From positions 1 to 36,326 of the IMG/VR virus record IMGVR_UViG_3300023108_000076: a stretch of 36,326 nt of DNA, one strand, 5' to 3'. Position 1 is the first letter of the stretch, and each line of letters opens with the position of its first letter. The translations under genes were made by a program, and so were the position numbers. The notes beneath the pieces are model-generated. The model saw only the letters and a list, made by a program, of their open reading frames with translations, was not told where the DNA came from and searched no databases. Below, one piece after another: positions 1 through 9,200 of this stretch. This DNA comes from a virus.

Positions 1-205
1 ATTTGAAATTAGTGTTTGAAAGATAAATTAATATATTTTTAGCAGTTAGCTTTTCTCTAGATTTTGTATAGTCTACCCACAAGACAAACTCTTTATCATT
101 TTCTTTTTGCTTGTATATATCAACTAGATCTTGTGGAGCTAATGGAAGAGCGTATGCTTTTTTATCTTGGTATTTTTTCTTTTGATTCACACTTTGTTCA
201 ATCAT
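1..205 (-). CDS. Partial CDS, unknown protein (N-terminal 68 residues)
   Basis: An open frame begins at the ATG at 205-203 and runs off the left edge without a stop. The visible protein starts MIEQSVNQKKKYQDKKAY and is rich in Lys, Gln and Asp, with no signal peptide or membrane segment. It continues through VLWVDYTKSREKLTAKNILIYLSN, written here in consecutive pieces: VLWVDYTKSR, EKLTAKNILI, YLSN. A Shine-Dalgarno-like AAGG lies about 8 bases before the ATG. The start is 14 bases after the stop of the 365-residue gene, so it is probably the next member of the same transcription unit as the radical SAM cassette. I do not recognise the family. The reading frame itself is likely real because of the spacing and ribosome-binding site; the function is unknown. 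Confidence 0.6.
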   Translation of the reverse strand, partial: MIEQSVNQKKKYQDKKAYALPLAPQDLVDIYKQKENDKEFVLWVDYTKSREKLTAKNILIYLSNTNFK

Positions 206-219
206 AATATTACCTTATT

Positions 220-1317
220 TTATAGTGGATATTTGTGAATTAAATATGGTATTCTGTTTTGTCTTTTACTGAAAAATTGTACATCAGTATTAATTAGTCT
301 TAAATCTTCAGACAATGTTTCTATATTATAATCACCTTGTAATACCATTTTAACAATAGGGAATACATTATTAATTTCTGTATATAAATCATTATATTCC
401 CAACCACTACTAGATTCAGCAACTTTAGCATCATGAGCAGCAATAAATGCTGGATCGTCTTTTACTTTATTCCAAAGTTCTTCTAATTTATAAAATGCTA
501 ATGTATAGTTACCAGTATTAGCAGCATTTACATATACTTCTTTAAAAAATTCTTTTTTGTCTGTAGCATAATTATTTGAGTCAGTTGCATGCTCGTTCAT
601 CCAATCTATTACTGATAATAAGTATGCAGTGTAATGACGTCTTGATGTGAAATGTTCCATAACATCTTGTGCTAAAACAGATGAATGAATTGTAAGCTTT
701 TCAATTATTAAATTTTTAACACCGTCGCATGGATAAGTATCATTTAAAAAGAATAATAAATCATAACTAAAATTCTTTCCATCTTGATATGTAATATCAA
801 AAGCTGGAGTATCAGAATCTGCTAGTGTATCTAAACAATGTTGTCTTGCGTCATTTAAAATAGTTGAATCACTCATAAATGATAGCACCAAGTCTGATTC
901 TACAATTGCTTCTATAAAATCAGCTGTAATTTCATTTATAGATGTATTTGAGTTTTCATAAAAGCCAGAAGCATCTAATAAGCCAGCAGTGTAACGAGAA
1001 AATACGTTAAGCATATCACTTTCATCAGTAAATGCAATGATATACTTATCACTATTTTGTAGAAATGCAGAGTTAGCAACATCTGTAAATTCACTAAACG
1101 CTATATAATCACCAGCACCAGTTCTTATACTTTCTGCTAAGGTTGTATATTCATCATTAATAATTGATACTTCGGTATTACTAGAATTAACTACTAAGAT
1201 ATCACGAGCATCACCTGTATGATAAAAAGAATTTAATTCAAAAACAACAGTTCCTATATTTGTTGTATTTGTAATATATTTCTTATTATTTAAATAATAT
1301 AAACTCTGTCCAATCAT
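220..1317 (-). CDS. Unknown 365-residue protein coupled to the radical SAM gene
   Basis: The product is a soluble-looking acidic protein of 365 residues with no signal peptide, membrane span or motif I recognise. The N-terminal third is mixed (MIGQSLYYLNNKKYITNTTN). The middle and C-terminal parts look helical, for example around DVMEHFTSRRHYTAYLLSVI and LAFYKLEELWNKVKDDPAF. It has two widely spaced cysteines (in DARQHCLDTL and TYPCDGV) and no obvious metal cluster. The ATG overlaps the TGA of the upstream radical SAM gene (TCAT on the plus strand, 1314-1317), and GGAGAGG stands a few bases ahead, so translation is probably coupled to the enzyme. This tight link suggests a partner in the same process: a recognition or scaffold protein, a second modifying enzyme of unknown fold, or a further structural protein. 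That role is inferred from position only. Confidence 0.75.
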   Translation of the reverse strand: MIGQSLYYLNNKKYITNTTNIGTVVFELNSFYHTGDARDILVVNSSNTEVSIINDEYTTLAESIRTGAGDYIAFSEFTDVANSAFLQNSDKYIIAFTDESDMLNVFSRYTAGLLDASGFYENSNTSINEITADFIEAIVESDLVLSFMSDSTILNDARQHCLDTLADSDTPAFDITYQDGKNFSYDLLFFLNDTYPCDGVKNLIIEKLTIHSSVLAQDVMEHFTSRRHYTAYLLSVIDWMNEHATDSNNYATDKKEFFKEVYVNAANTGNYTLAFYKLEELWNKVKDDPAFIAAHDAKVAESSSGWEYNDLYTEINNVFPIVKMVLQGDYNIETLSEDLRLINTDVQFFSKRQNRIPYLIHKYPL

Positions 1318-2489
1318 GAAGCCTCTCCTAATATTTCCATTGCGTCGTCATTCCATGTAAAATCAAATGGATTATAATAATCAAGTATATCTTTATTTAA
1401 TACACATCCATCAATACCCAAAGTTTCTTGGGCTTCAAATATTAATCTGCTAGCACAAGCAACAGAGTATTTACAATTAGAACAATCTTTTACTTTACTA
1501 GATTTATTTATACCTTTTGTTACTAATTGATTTTTTCTTTCTAATATTTCTTCAAATGATAAACCCGTTACATCTAAATTTTTATTTTGTAAAAAGAAAG
1601 CTTGTTCATGAAGCATTACATTTAAATGCGTTGTAGGCCCATCTTTACCAGGAATAACAGTTAATCCTATAAAATTAATAGAGTTACAATATAGATTAGC
1701 CATAGACATTGTAGCATTATAAGCATTATCTTCATCTATAACTTTACCTAAAAATTCGTTCCAACTATCTAAATTTCTTTTTTGAATAAAAGTAGATGGT
1801 GCTCTAGAAAAAGCAGGATTCATTTCTACAATTGTTTCGTATTCATTTAGAGATTTTTGTATAATTCTATTATATGTTTCTTTATCTATTTTTTTACCAA
1901 CAACGTTAGATGCTTGTAATGTCCAAGACCAATCCATTTTCTTTGGAGTTTCATTTTTAAAGAACTCTATTTTTTCCATTACATCATTAAAGTATTGATC
2001 GTCATCTAACATTTGATCTATTTTACTAATAGGCATAATAAATTCAATAATCATATCTCTTCTGAATTTATTTTCATCGTCTAATATAGAAAATATTTCT
2101 TTTACTTTTTCCATTGTTGCTAAATCAAATTTAGCAGGAGCAGCAATACGAGCACCTACATGCTCTCTCATTATTTCTTGTATTGTTTGATTATTTAGAA
2201 TTTCTTTTGTGTTATTTGCTGTAAAAAAATCTGTAGGTCCTATTACAAATTCTCTAAGATTTAATCCTGTTCTTTTTACGCCATCAGCTAATTCTTTTGC
2301 TCTATCTAATATTTGCTGATTCATGCTTTTATCAATATTTTTATTAACAAAACATCCTAAGCAGCCATGATCGCATCCAGATAAAACTTCTGTTTGAATA
2401 AGCACATCAAATTTCTGAGCATTCGAAGGTGGCAGGCTTTCAGGACCAGAATATCTCATTTGTTTACAATATGATTTTTGCATACTCAT
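1314..2489 (-). CDS. Radical SAM enzyme with SPASM-like C-terminal cysteine cluster
   Basis: This is probably a peptide-modifying radical S-adenosylmethionine enzyme of 391 residues. Near the N-terminus, C39, C43 and C46 form the canonical CX3CX2C motif (GCDHGCLGCF) that binds the catalytic 4Fe-4S cluster, and it follows a strand-like FDVLIQTEVLSG as in the TIM-barrel fold. The C-terminus carries C336, C339, C345 and C362 (CX2CX5CX16C), like the auxiliary-cluster cysteines of SPASM or twitch domains in RiPP maturases. It starts at the first of two close ATGs: the GGGAG ribosome-binding site is 9 bases from the first and 15 from the second. It follows the two small Cys/His-tailed proteins by 2 bases and overlaps the next gene by 4. 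Family knowledge plus context make those small proteins the natural substrates; this is inference. Alternatives are a radical SAM enzyme acting on another virion protein, or on a host target. Confidence 0.88.
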   Translation of the reverse strand: MSMQKSYCKQMRYSGPESLPPSNAQKFDVLIQTEVLSGCDHGCLGCFVNKNIDKSMNQQILDRAKELADGVKRTGLNLREFVIGPTDFFTANNTKEILNNQTIQEIMREHVGARIAAPAKFDLATMEKVKEIFSILDDENKFRRDMIIEFIMPISKIDQMLDDDQYFNDVMEKIEFFKNETPKKMDWSWTLQASNVVGKKIDKETYNRIIQKSLNEYETIVEMNPAFSRAPSTFIQKRNLDSWNEFLGKVIDEDNAYNATMSMANLYCNSINFIGLTVIPGKDGPTTHLNVMLHEQAFFLQNKNLDVTGLSFEEILERKNQLVTKGINKSSKVKDCSNCKYSVACASRLIFEAQETLGIDGCVLNKDILDYYNPFDFTWNDDAMEILGEAS

Positions 2490-2491
2490 TT

Positions 2492-2582
2492 TTATCTTCT
2501 CCCTCTAGAGCCGTGACAACTTTGGTGACAACTATTGTGACATAGATAAGCATTAACTGACCTATTACTTATTCTACCTTCA
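2492..2582 (-). repeat. Conserved 3' block of the tandem small genes (second copy at 2878-2968)
   Basis: The 3' ends of the two small genes are nearly identical at DNA level. Over the first 51 bases (2492-2542 and 2878-2928) I see a single change, a silent TGT/TGC cysteine codon. Similarity stays high to about base 91. Further upstream the copies diverge except for short blocks such as the one encoding YRRATQGQWSSTGT. This indicates a tandem gene duplication in which the tail is under strong constraint or is homogenised by gene conversion. Confidence 0.85.
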
Positions 2583-2875
2583 ATTACATCTACGGTTCTT
2601 CTTACTAAATCTTCTAATGTATCAACAATATCCTGAGCATACATTAAATTACCACTGGTAATACCACCATCTACATAATTATTATATATACTGTTTGATG
2701 CGTTTACATACTCAAATCTAGAATATGCATATGTTGTTCCAGTACTAGACCACTGACCTTGTGTAGCTCGTCTATATACATTAAGTGTCCATCGCATGGT
2801 TTTATCAAACGTTCTTAACTGTGCTCCTCCATACGACTGCACCCAAGAATTAATATCACCTCTATCTGCAGTCAT
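2492..2875 (-). CDS. Small protein with C-terminal Cys-His-x-Ser triple repeat, copy 1 (candidate modified-peptide precursor)
   Basis: The product is a 127-residue protein whose last residues are LCHNSCHQSCHGSRGRR, three consecutive CHxS units followed by a basic RGRR tail. The rest lacks cysteine. It contains QLRTFDKT, YRRATQGQWSSTGT, YNNY and LVRRTVDVIEGRISNRSVNA, all shared with the tandem paralogue upstream; I count about 70% identity over the last 109 residues. There is no signal peptide or membrane segment. The start codon lies 2 bases after the upstream copy's stop, behind a strong AGAGGGAGAAG ribosome-binding site. The layout of a conserved N-terminal region, a short C-terminal Cys/His/Ser-rich repeat and an adjacent radical SAM maturase resembles RiPP precursors, notably the HxsA proteins of His-Xaa-Ser systems. 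Alternatively it is a metal-binding fibre tip or adhesin, given its place next to the fibre gene. Function is inferred. Confidence 0.82.
   Translation of the reverse strand: MTADRGDINSWVQSYGGAQLRTFDKTMRWTLNVYRRATQGQWSSTGTTYAYSRFEYVNASNSIYNNYVDGGITSGNLMYAQDIVDTLEDLVRRTVDVIEGRISNRSVNAYLCHNSCHQSCHGSRGRR
2496..2506 (-). promoter_or_regulatory. Ribosome-binding site inside the RGRR codons, before the radical SAM gene
   Basis: On the minus strand AGAGGGAGAAG encodes the last residues (R-G-R-R) of the copy 1 small protein and ends at its TAA. The same bases form a strong Shine-Dalgarno sequence about 9 bases from the ATG of the radical SAM gene. Its strength relative to the second ATG (MSMQ...) favours the first ATG as the start. 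Confidence 0.7.
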
Positions 2876-2877
2876 AG

Positions 2878-3258
2878 TTATCTTCTCCCTCTAGAGCCGT
2901 GGCAACTTTGGTGACAACTATTGTGACACAAATAGGCATTAACTGTCCTATTACTTATTCTACCTTCTATTAAATCAACAGTTCTTCTTACAAGACTTGT
3001 TATAGAATCAGTAACATCAGCAGATCTAATAATACCGCCTGTATAAATTCCGCTATCTAAATAATTATTATATAAGGAATAAGCGGCATTTCTATATTCA
3101 AATCTATGATAAGAATAGTGCGTGCCAGTGCTAGACCACTGACCTTGTGTAGCTCGTCTATAAGTATTAACACTTAATAGTATGGTTTTATCAAACGTTC
3201 TTAATTGACTTCCTGCTTGACTTTGCATACTAGAATTTAATTGTGAATATGTTGGCAT
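2878..3258 (-). CDS. Small protein with C-terminal Cys-His-x-Ser triple repeat, copy 2 (candidate modified-peptide precursor)
   Basis: This 126-residue paralogue of the next gene has an identical last 21 residues, including CHNSCHQSCHGSRGRR. Its first 18 or so residues differ (MPTYSQLNSSMQSQAGS), which suggests that the N-terminus is free to vary while the tail and the QLRTFDKT and YRRATQGQWSSTGT blocks are held. It is the first gene of the putative cassette. Its ATG follows the stop of the 3194-residue fibre gene directly, and GAGG stands 11 bases ahead of the ATG. An exact TATAAATA late-promoter octamer lies about 70 bases upstream, inside the fibre gene. Co-expression with the fibre is therefore likely. 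The alternatives are as for its twin: RiPP-like substrate, fibre-tip or adhesin subunit, or metal-binding virion protein. Confidence 0.82.
   Translation of the reverse strand: MPTYSQLNSSMQSQAGSQLRTFDKTILLSVNTYRRATQGQWSSTGTHYSYHRFEYRNAAYSLYNNYLDSGIYTGGIIRSADVTDSITSLVRRTVDLIEGRISNRTVNAYLCHNSCHQSCHGSRGRR
2882..2892 (-). promoter_or_regulatory. Ribosome-binding site inside the RGRR codons, before small protein copy 1
   Basis: The identical AGAGGGAGAAG sequence at the 3' end of copy 2 precedes the ATG of copy 1 at about 9 bases. The duplicated unit therefore carries a built-in ribosome-binding site for whatever gene follows it. Confidence 0.7.
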
Positions 3259-6200
3259 TTATACTTTAACCTCAACTTCTCCATTACCATCGCAATCACC
3301 TACTGCAACGCCTATTATCTCAAAAGTATTTATATCTTTTGTGCCATAATCAACAGCTTTTCCTCTACCGTCTTTATCTGCAATGATCCATTGTCCTTTT
3401 TTAGCAGTACCATTAATTAATACTGGAATACGTCCTTTAAGAGCAATAAATGGATTCATCTTAGCTTTCTTAGATTTACTATCTGGTTTAATTCCCATAT
3501 CGTTCATTTGTACCGCAGGATTAGTAGAAACTGCACCGGCTAATGGCATACCAGGTTGGAAAAGAGTAACCTCTGAATCACCATCTAAGTTAATACCAAG
3601 TACAGTACCTGGCTCATAGATATCATCTGCTCTATAGCGCTCCGCCAAGTCAGCCCATCTTGCTGATGTTGCTGTACCAACATATAAACCGTTATTATCG
3701 ATATATGATCTGTTAGAACCATTACGACGGAACTGAACGATAAGTGATGAGTTACCACCAGATTCTAAATAGAAACGGTTTGAGTGGTATTCAAGTTTAC
3801 CAGCGTCGTTACCAATGTTACCAGTCCAAGATTCGTTACTAGATTCGATAAAGCGAAGAGTTGGTGAGTAACCATCTTGGTGGCGAGTTTGTAGCTGCCA
3901 TTGACCTGCCGCATTTAAGTCACCAGACCAAGTTCTATCACCATACATCCAACGACACATTGTACCATTATAAGCAGCTCTTAACTGTAAGCTCATTGAA
4001 GAACTGTTGTTGTTACCAGTTATAGCATAGTATTGGCCTTGATATGAATAAGCGTGTACACCAGTGCCTTGGTTGTAGATACCTTCACGAGAGTTATCAT
4101 TACGGAACCAGTTACGGGCGTAGATTTCGGTAGCTCTTATATAACTATTAAAATTAGATCCAGATGCTGGATTTACATAGTAACCAGTATTATCTGAATC
4201 ATAGAAGATAGGTGAACGCATACTTGACGAAGCATAAGCTACACCACCAACATGTAATCTATAAGAATCAGGTTCACCACCACTTAATGATAAGTTACCA
4301 TTGTGTTTAAGTTGGAAGTATTCGGAACCGTGCGATGTCCAATCTTGTGGGAATGGAGAATTATTACCCCAGCGAATAACAAATGAACCAACATAACGAT
4401 CATCTGCACCCAATGCCCAAACTTGGTCTTGCCCCGCAGAGTTGGTAGCGTCTGAGAACTCAATACACGGATCACCTGCATAACCAAACATGCGAATACG
4501 AGCATAACCATTACTAGCAGATTGCATCGTTAGCCAAGTGTCATTATTATCTCCATCTATTTGAATATAACCACGAAGACGAGCTGCTCTACCACTATCT
4601 GCTGGATTAATATAATATGTTGTATTATTTGAATCGTAGAAGATTGGTGCTCTTAATGAAGAACCAGCTTGTAGGCTGTTATTAACATAAACGTTATTAC
4701 CACCCAATGGATCAGTCGCGTTGTTAACCGACATGACCTGACCAGCCATGTTGTAATCATTATAGAAACGAATACCATTATAGTCAGCATTTGCACCAAG
4801 TTTAATACCAGTATGGAACGCAATACGTAGATCAGGATAACGATAAGACCAACCACCACCTTCACGGAAGATAGCGTAAGCTTCAGATCTACCAGAATCC
4901 CAGTATAAACCAAATCTATCGTCTGAAGAAACACTACCGTCGTTTGTAAAGTAGTTTGCACGAACTTGGTTCATTCGAGATGTACCGTTAGGATCTACAT
5001 AATAATTGGTATCATTAGAATCATAGAAGATCGGTGAACGTATATCTGAACTATGCCAGAGGTAATCAGTATTTAGTCTACCATATCGAGTACTACCTCG
5101 GTACCATTCCATAATTTCTGTATTATCAGAAGAGTATTGGTCTGCATCAACAACAGTACGTGCTTGCAATCTAATATAATCAGAAGAACCAGTACCGTCA
5201 TTTTCAGCACCAAGTACTAAAGCACCGTTTTCACCGGAATTATCATAGTCTGGATCATATGAAATATATGCAAAGTCAGATGGAGCATTTACACCAGATC
5301 TAAAGTAAATAGTAATAGGCTGATCATTTCCTGAATGGAATTCAGCAGCGGTATTATTAAGCATATCACGTAATTTACCGCCTAAATGCGATGGAGAGAT
5401 ATACGAAGAAGATCCTGCGGAATCTGCGTGGCGACCTTTGAAGTATAATTTACCTCGCAAATCAATATAATTAATTATAGAAGTACCACCAAAATCACCA
5501 TAATAATTAGTATCGTTTCGATCATAGTATTGTTGAGCATAATTAGATCCAAGAGTTAATACGTTACCATCACCACGAATAATCATATTCCATTGACCAC
5601 CGAGACCACCATCACGGAATGAAATATCTTCGCCACCCGATGTTGCAATAATTAGGTGAGCATCATTTGATTCAGTAGCTTGAATATAACCACGAATATT
5701 ACCACCCGAAGTTTGATACTCAGTATATCCACCAGAAGCATGTCTTGTAATATTCACTATTGAAGTACTAGCTGGATCCATATAATAACTAGTATTATTT
5801 TCATCATAATATCTTGAAGCATATAAGTCATTACCACTACCATCTGGATTAGAATTATATACAGCGATATTACTATAAGAAGAATATGCAGTGCTTGATC
5901 CCCAAGATTGTTGCCACAATCTCATTTGGCGACCAGATTTCTTAAACATTAATAAGTTATCTGAACCACCAGAAGCATCTGTGTAAGATCTTAAGTGTAA
6001 GTAATCAGCGTATGGCGAAGCGTTGTCGTTGTTCCAAGAAGTGAAACCAAACTTCAATTCACCAGCAGTGTCTTCACTTGGAGCAATAATGCGATTATCT
6101 CTTCTTCTTAGAGATCCTGAGCTTCCTGTAATACCAGGTGCAGTAATATCTTCAAGAACTGTTAGTCCGCGGAATCTTGATGTACTATTTGGATTCGCGT

Positions 6201-9200
6201 AGAAACCGGTATCGTTAGAATCATAGAAGATTGGAGCACGGTAAGAACCGCGGGCTTCCATGTATCCTGACGCTGTTCTTTCTTCCCAAGTACCGTTATA
6301 ATACAAATATACTCTAGCATCACGCTCGATGTAAACAGCCCATTCATTGCTTGGAGTTTTTAAACCAAAATGATTATCATCGTCAAAGTAAATGCGACCA
6401 CAATCAGTACTATCTGAGTCGCGGAAAATGATTTGACCATGATCACTGTTATTAGAACGAATATTTAATTCTTCACCATTAGTATCGTAAATATCCCAAC
6501 CGTTTGGAGTTTGGAATCTATTAGCTTGCATAACATTGGTAATAGAAGTACCAGCAAAATTACCATAATAAGATGTATCATCTTGATCATAGAAAAGAGG
6601 AGAACGCATAGAGTTAGGTGCATAACCATATCCTCCACGAGTACCTAATTGTTCTACGTTATCTGCATAAAGTTGTACAAAATGCGCATTACCATTACCT
6701 GGACCATTAGTATTGAATCGAGCGATATCAAAGGCACCAGCAGAACCACCTCGGATTCTAAGACCTTGATAAGTATTCCAATACATACCATCGAAGCCAC
6801 CAGAACCTGCAGCACCACGAGTAGTAGGACCACCATAATAATTGTTCCAAAGAACGTGGTTTGTATCTGTTCCAGAGTTAAACCAAATGGCATTTTCGTT
6901 ATAATCTCTTTGTAATTTAAGACCACCAGTTCTCAGATATAAATTAGCAAAGATGGATGAACCTGCTGGATCTGCATAGTAGTTTCCATCATTGGAATCA
7001 TAGAAACGCTGGGCTCGCATATAACGACCAGCCCAAACATCACCAACAGAATCAACACGCATGCGCATTGTACCATTGCCAGTTCCAGAAGTAAACTGTA
7101 GGTTACCACCTGAGTTTGTACTTAGGTTATCTGGTGATTCGTAAATCTTCCAATCATTACCGCCTTTCCAACGAATACCTTCTTGTGGACCTGGATCATT
7201 AAACGTTAAGTTGTTTAAGTTATCAATAGTACCATTGTTCCAATTCCAAGTACCCTGAACGTTACCGCCTGAAGCAGGATCCATATATCTTGCTGTATTA
7301 TCACGATCTCTAAAGTTGCTTGCATCAACTGTATTTAACTTAGATGTTGAAGCAGGATCTAAATAGAAAGTATTGTCATCTGAATCATAATAACGAGGTG
7401 CATACACATTAGATGTAGTACGTATATTAGCTCTTAATTGAGATCGTTTAAGAATTGGTGGACCAAATTCTCTAATAGCTCCACCAGCACTATAGTTCAT
7501 TAATAAAATTAAACGAACATATTTAACTGCTCCACCATCAGATCCATTATATGGAGTATGAGATGTTGGAAGTGTATGATGCCCACTAAATGTTCTCCAA
7601 TTAGTGTCTGTTAAATTATTACCACCTACAACAAAATATGTAATACCATCATTTGTTGCAATTGGCTTTTTATCTTTATCATATCGGCGAACACCCATGT
7701 ATAATAATCCGCCTGATCCTGAAATAAATCTGGCAGAAACTTCACCGTAAATTTCTTCACCTGGTTCTACAGCGATAAAGTCTGAATCAAATGTTCTATA
7801 TCCAGATGTTCTTAATGCATAACTAGCATTAAATGGACCATTATTATTTTTGGTATATTCTGATGTAGTTGTTGTAGGAGGATTTTCAATACCTGTTAAT
7901 GTTTGAATTACTCGTTTTTCCCAGTAATCGTTACCATCAAATAATGTATCGTCAGCAATACCAGTACCATATTGCTTTAATAGATTTAAGTTTTCATTAC
8001 CGCCAGATATTGCAAAACTTCCAGCACTAACTTCTCTCTTAAACCAAGCATCTCCGTTGTCTAAATCAATAGCTGCTTTAGGATCGCCTGCTCCAACAAA
8101 TATAACTTCGTTTGGATTAGCACTACCAAAATGACTTAATGATGATGTTGTTGTTGCCCAGAACATACCCCAGTTATTTGCTGGAGTCCAAACCCAATGG
8201 TTTGCATCTTGCGGTACAAGTAATTTATTTGTTGTTACATCTCCTGTAGCAAATCCATCTCGAACAATTTGTCCATTAACTTTCAGCGCTGTAGCAGTAT
8301 TTCCTGCAGCAAAATTTGCATAGTAATTACTGTTATCGCTATCATAGAAAATAGGTGAACGCATTGAAGTAGGTGCATAACCATATCCATTTTCAGCACT
8401 TAATTGATGTACACCATTAGAATATAATCTAGTAAAGTTATTATCTTGTGCGTATAGTACCCATTCGTTACGAGTATCATTATAGAGACCCATATTAGTA
8501 CTACCATCTGAAATAAATGCCCAGTCATTGCTAATAGCATAACCAGCATATCCATTAGTAGAACCTTCTACTTTAATAGTACCGTAATCTCCATTTGGTG
8601 AATCGATATATCTTGAAGCAGTATCCATTTCAAATCTACTACCTCTAACATTATTCATTACTGAAGTGCTAGCAGGATCTGTGTAGAATGAAGTATTATT
8701 ACTATCATAAAATATTGGTGCTCTAAAACTATCGCTTGCTAATACATAATTGTAATATGCAATTAAAGCATCTTTTGAAGTATATGGACTAGCACTTTTC
8801 TTAAGACGTAAACGAATTGATTCGTTAGCATCATAGTCATTTCCAGCTTCAAGAATTAATGCACCTGTACCTGTGCCTGCCGGTGATTCACCATAAATTT
8901 TCCATCCATCAGTGTCACCCATTTCTTGGCCAATGTAATAAGTAGGAAGATTAGCATTACCAAAATGACTAACACCAACCGTATTTTGCGGCATTGTAAT
9001 ACGAGCCATAACAGATGTACCAGCAAAATCACCATAGAAATTATTATCGTTGAAATCGTAATAAGTTGGGAAGTATGCATAATCATTTCCACTATAAGCA
9101 CTAATACCGCCACCATCAAATTTAGTAAACTTTTGGAAATAAAATTCTGGTCTATCTGTTTGGAACTGAACGAAACTTGCGTTCATAGAACCAATATCTA

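Noticed and set aside
1505-1512. TATAAATA on the minus strand inside the radical SAM gene
   Set aside because: It is nearly 190 bases from the next start, which already has ATGA coupling; a few chance matches are expected at this base composition.
2492-3258. Diversity-generating retroelement as the source of variation between the two small genes
   Set aside because: No reverse transcriptase or template repeat is visible, and the differences are not restricted to adenine positions.
3256-3263. TATAAATG overlapping the start codon of the first small gene
   Set aside because: A start site downstream of it would fall inside the gene, and it has one mismatch; the exact octamer at 3327-3334 is better placed.
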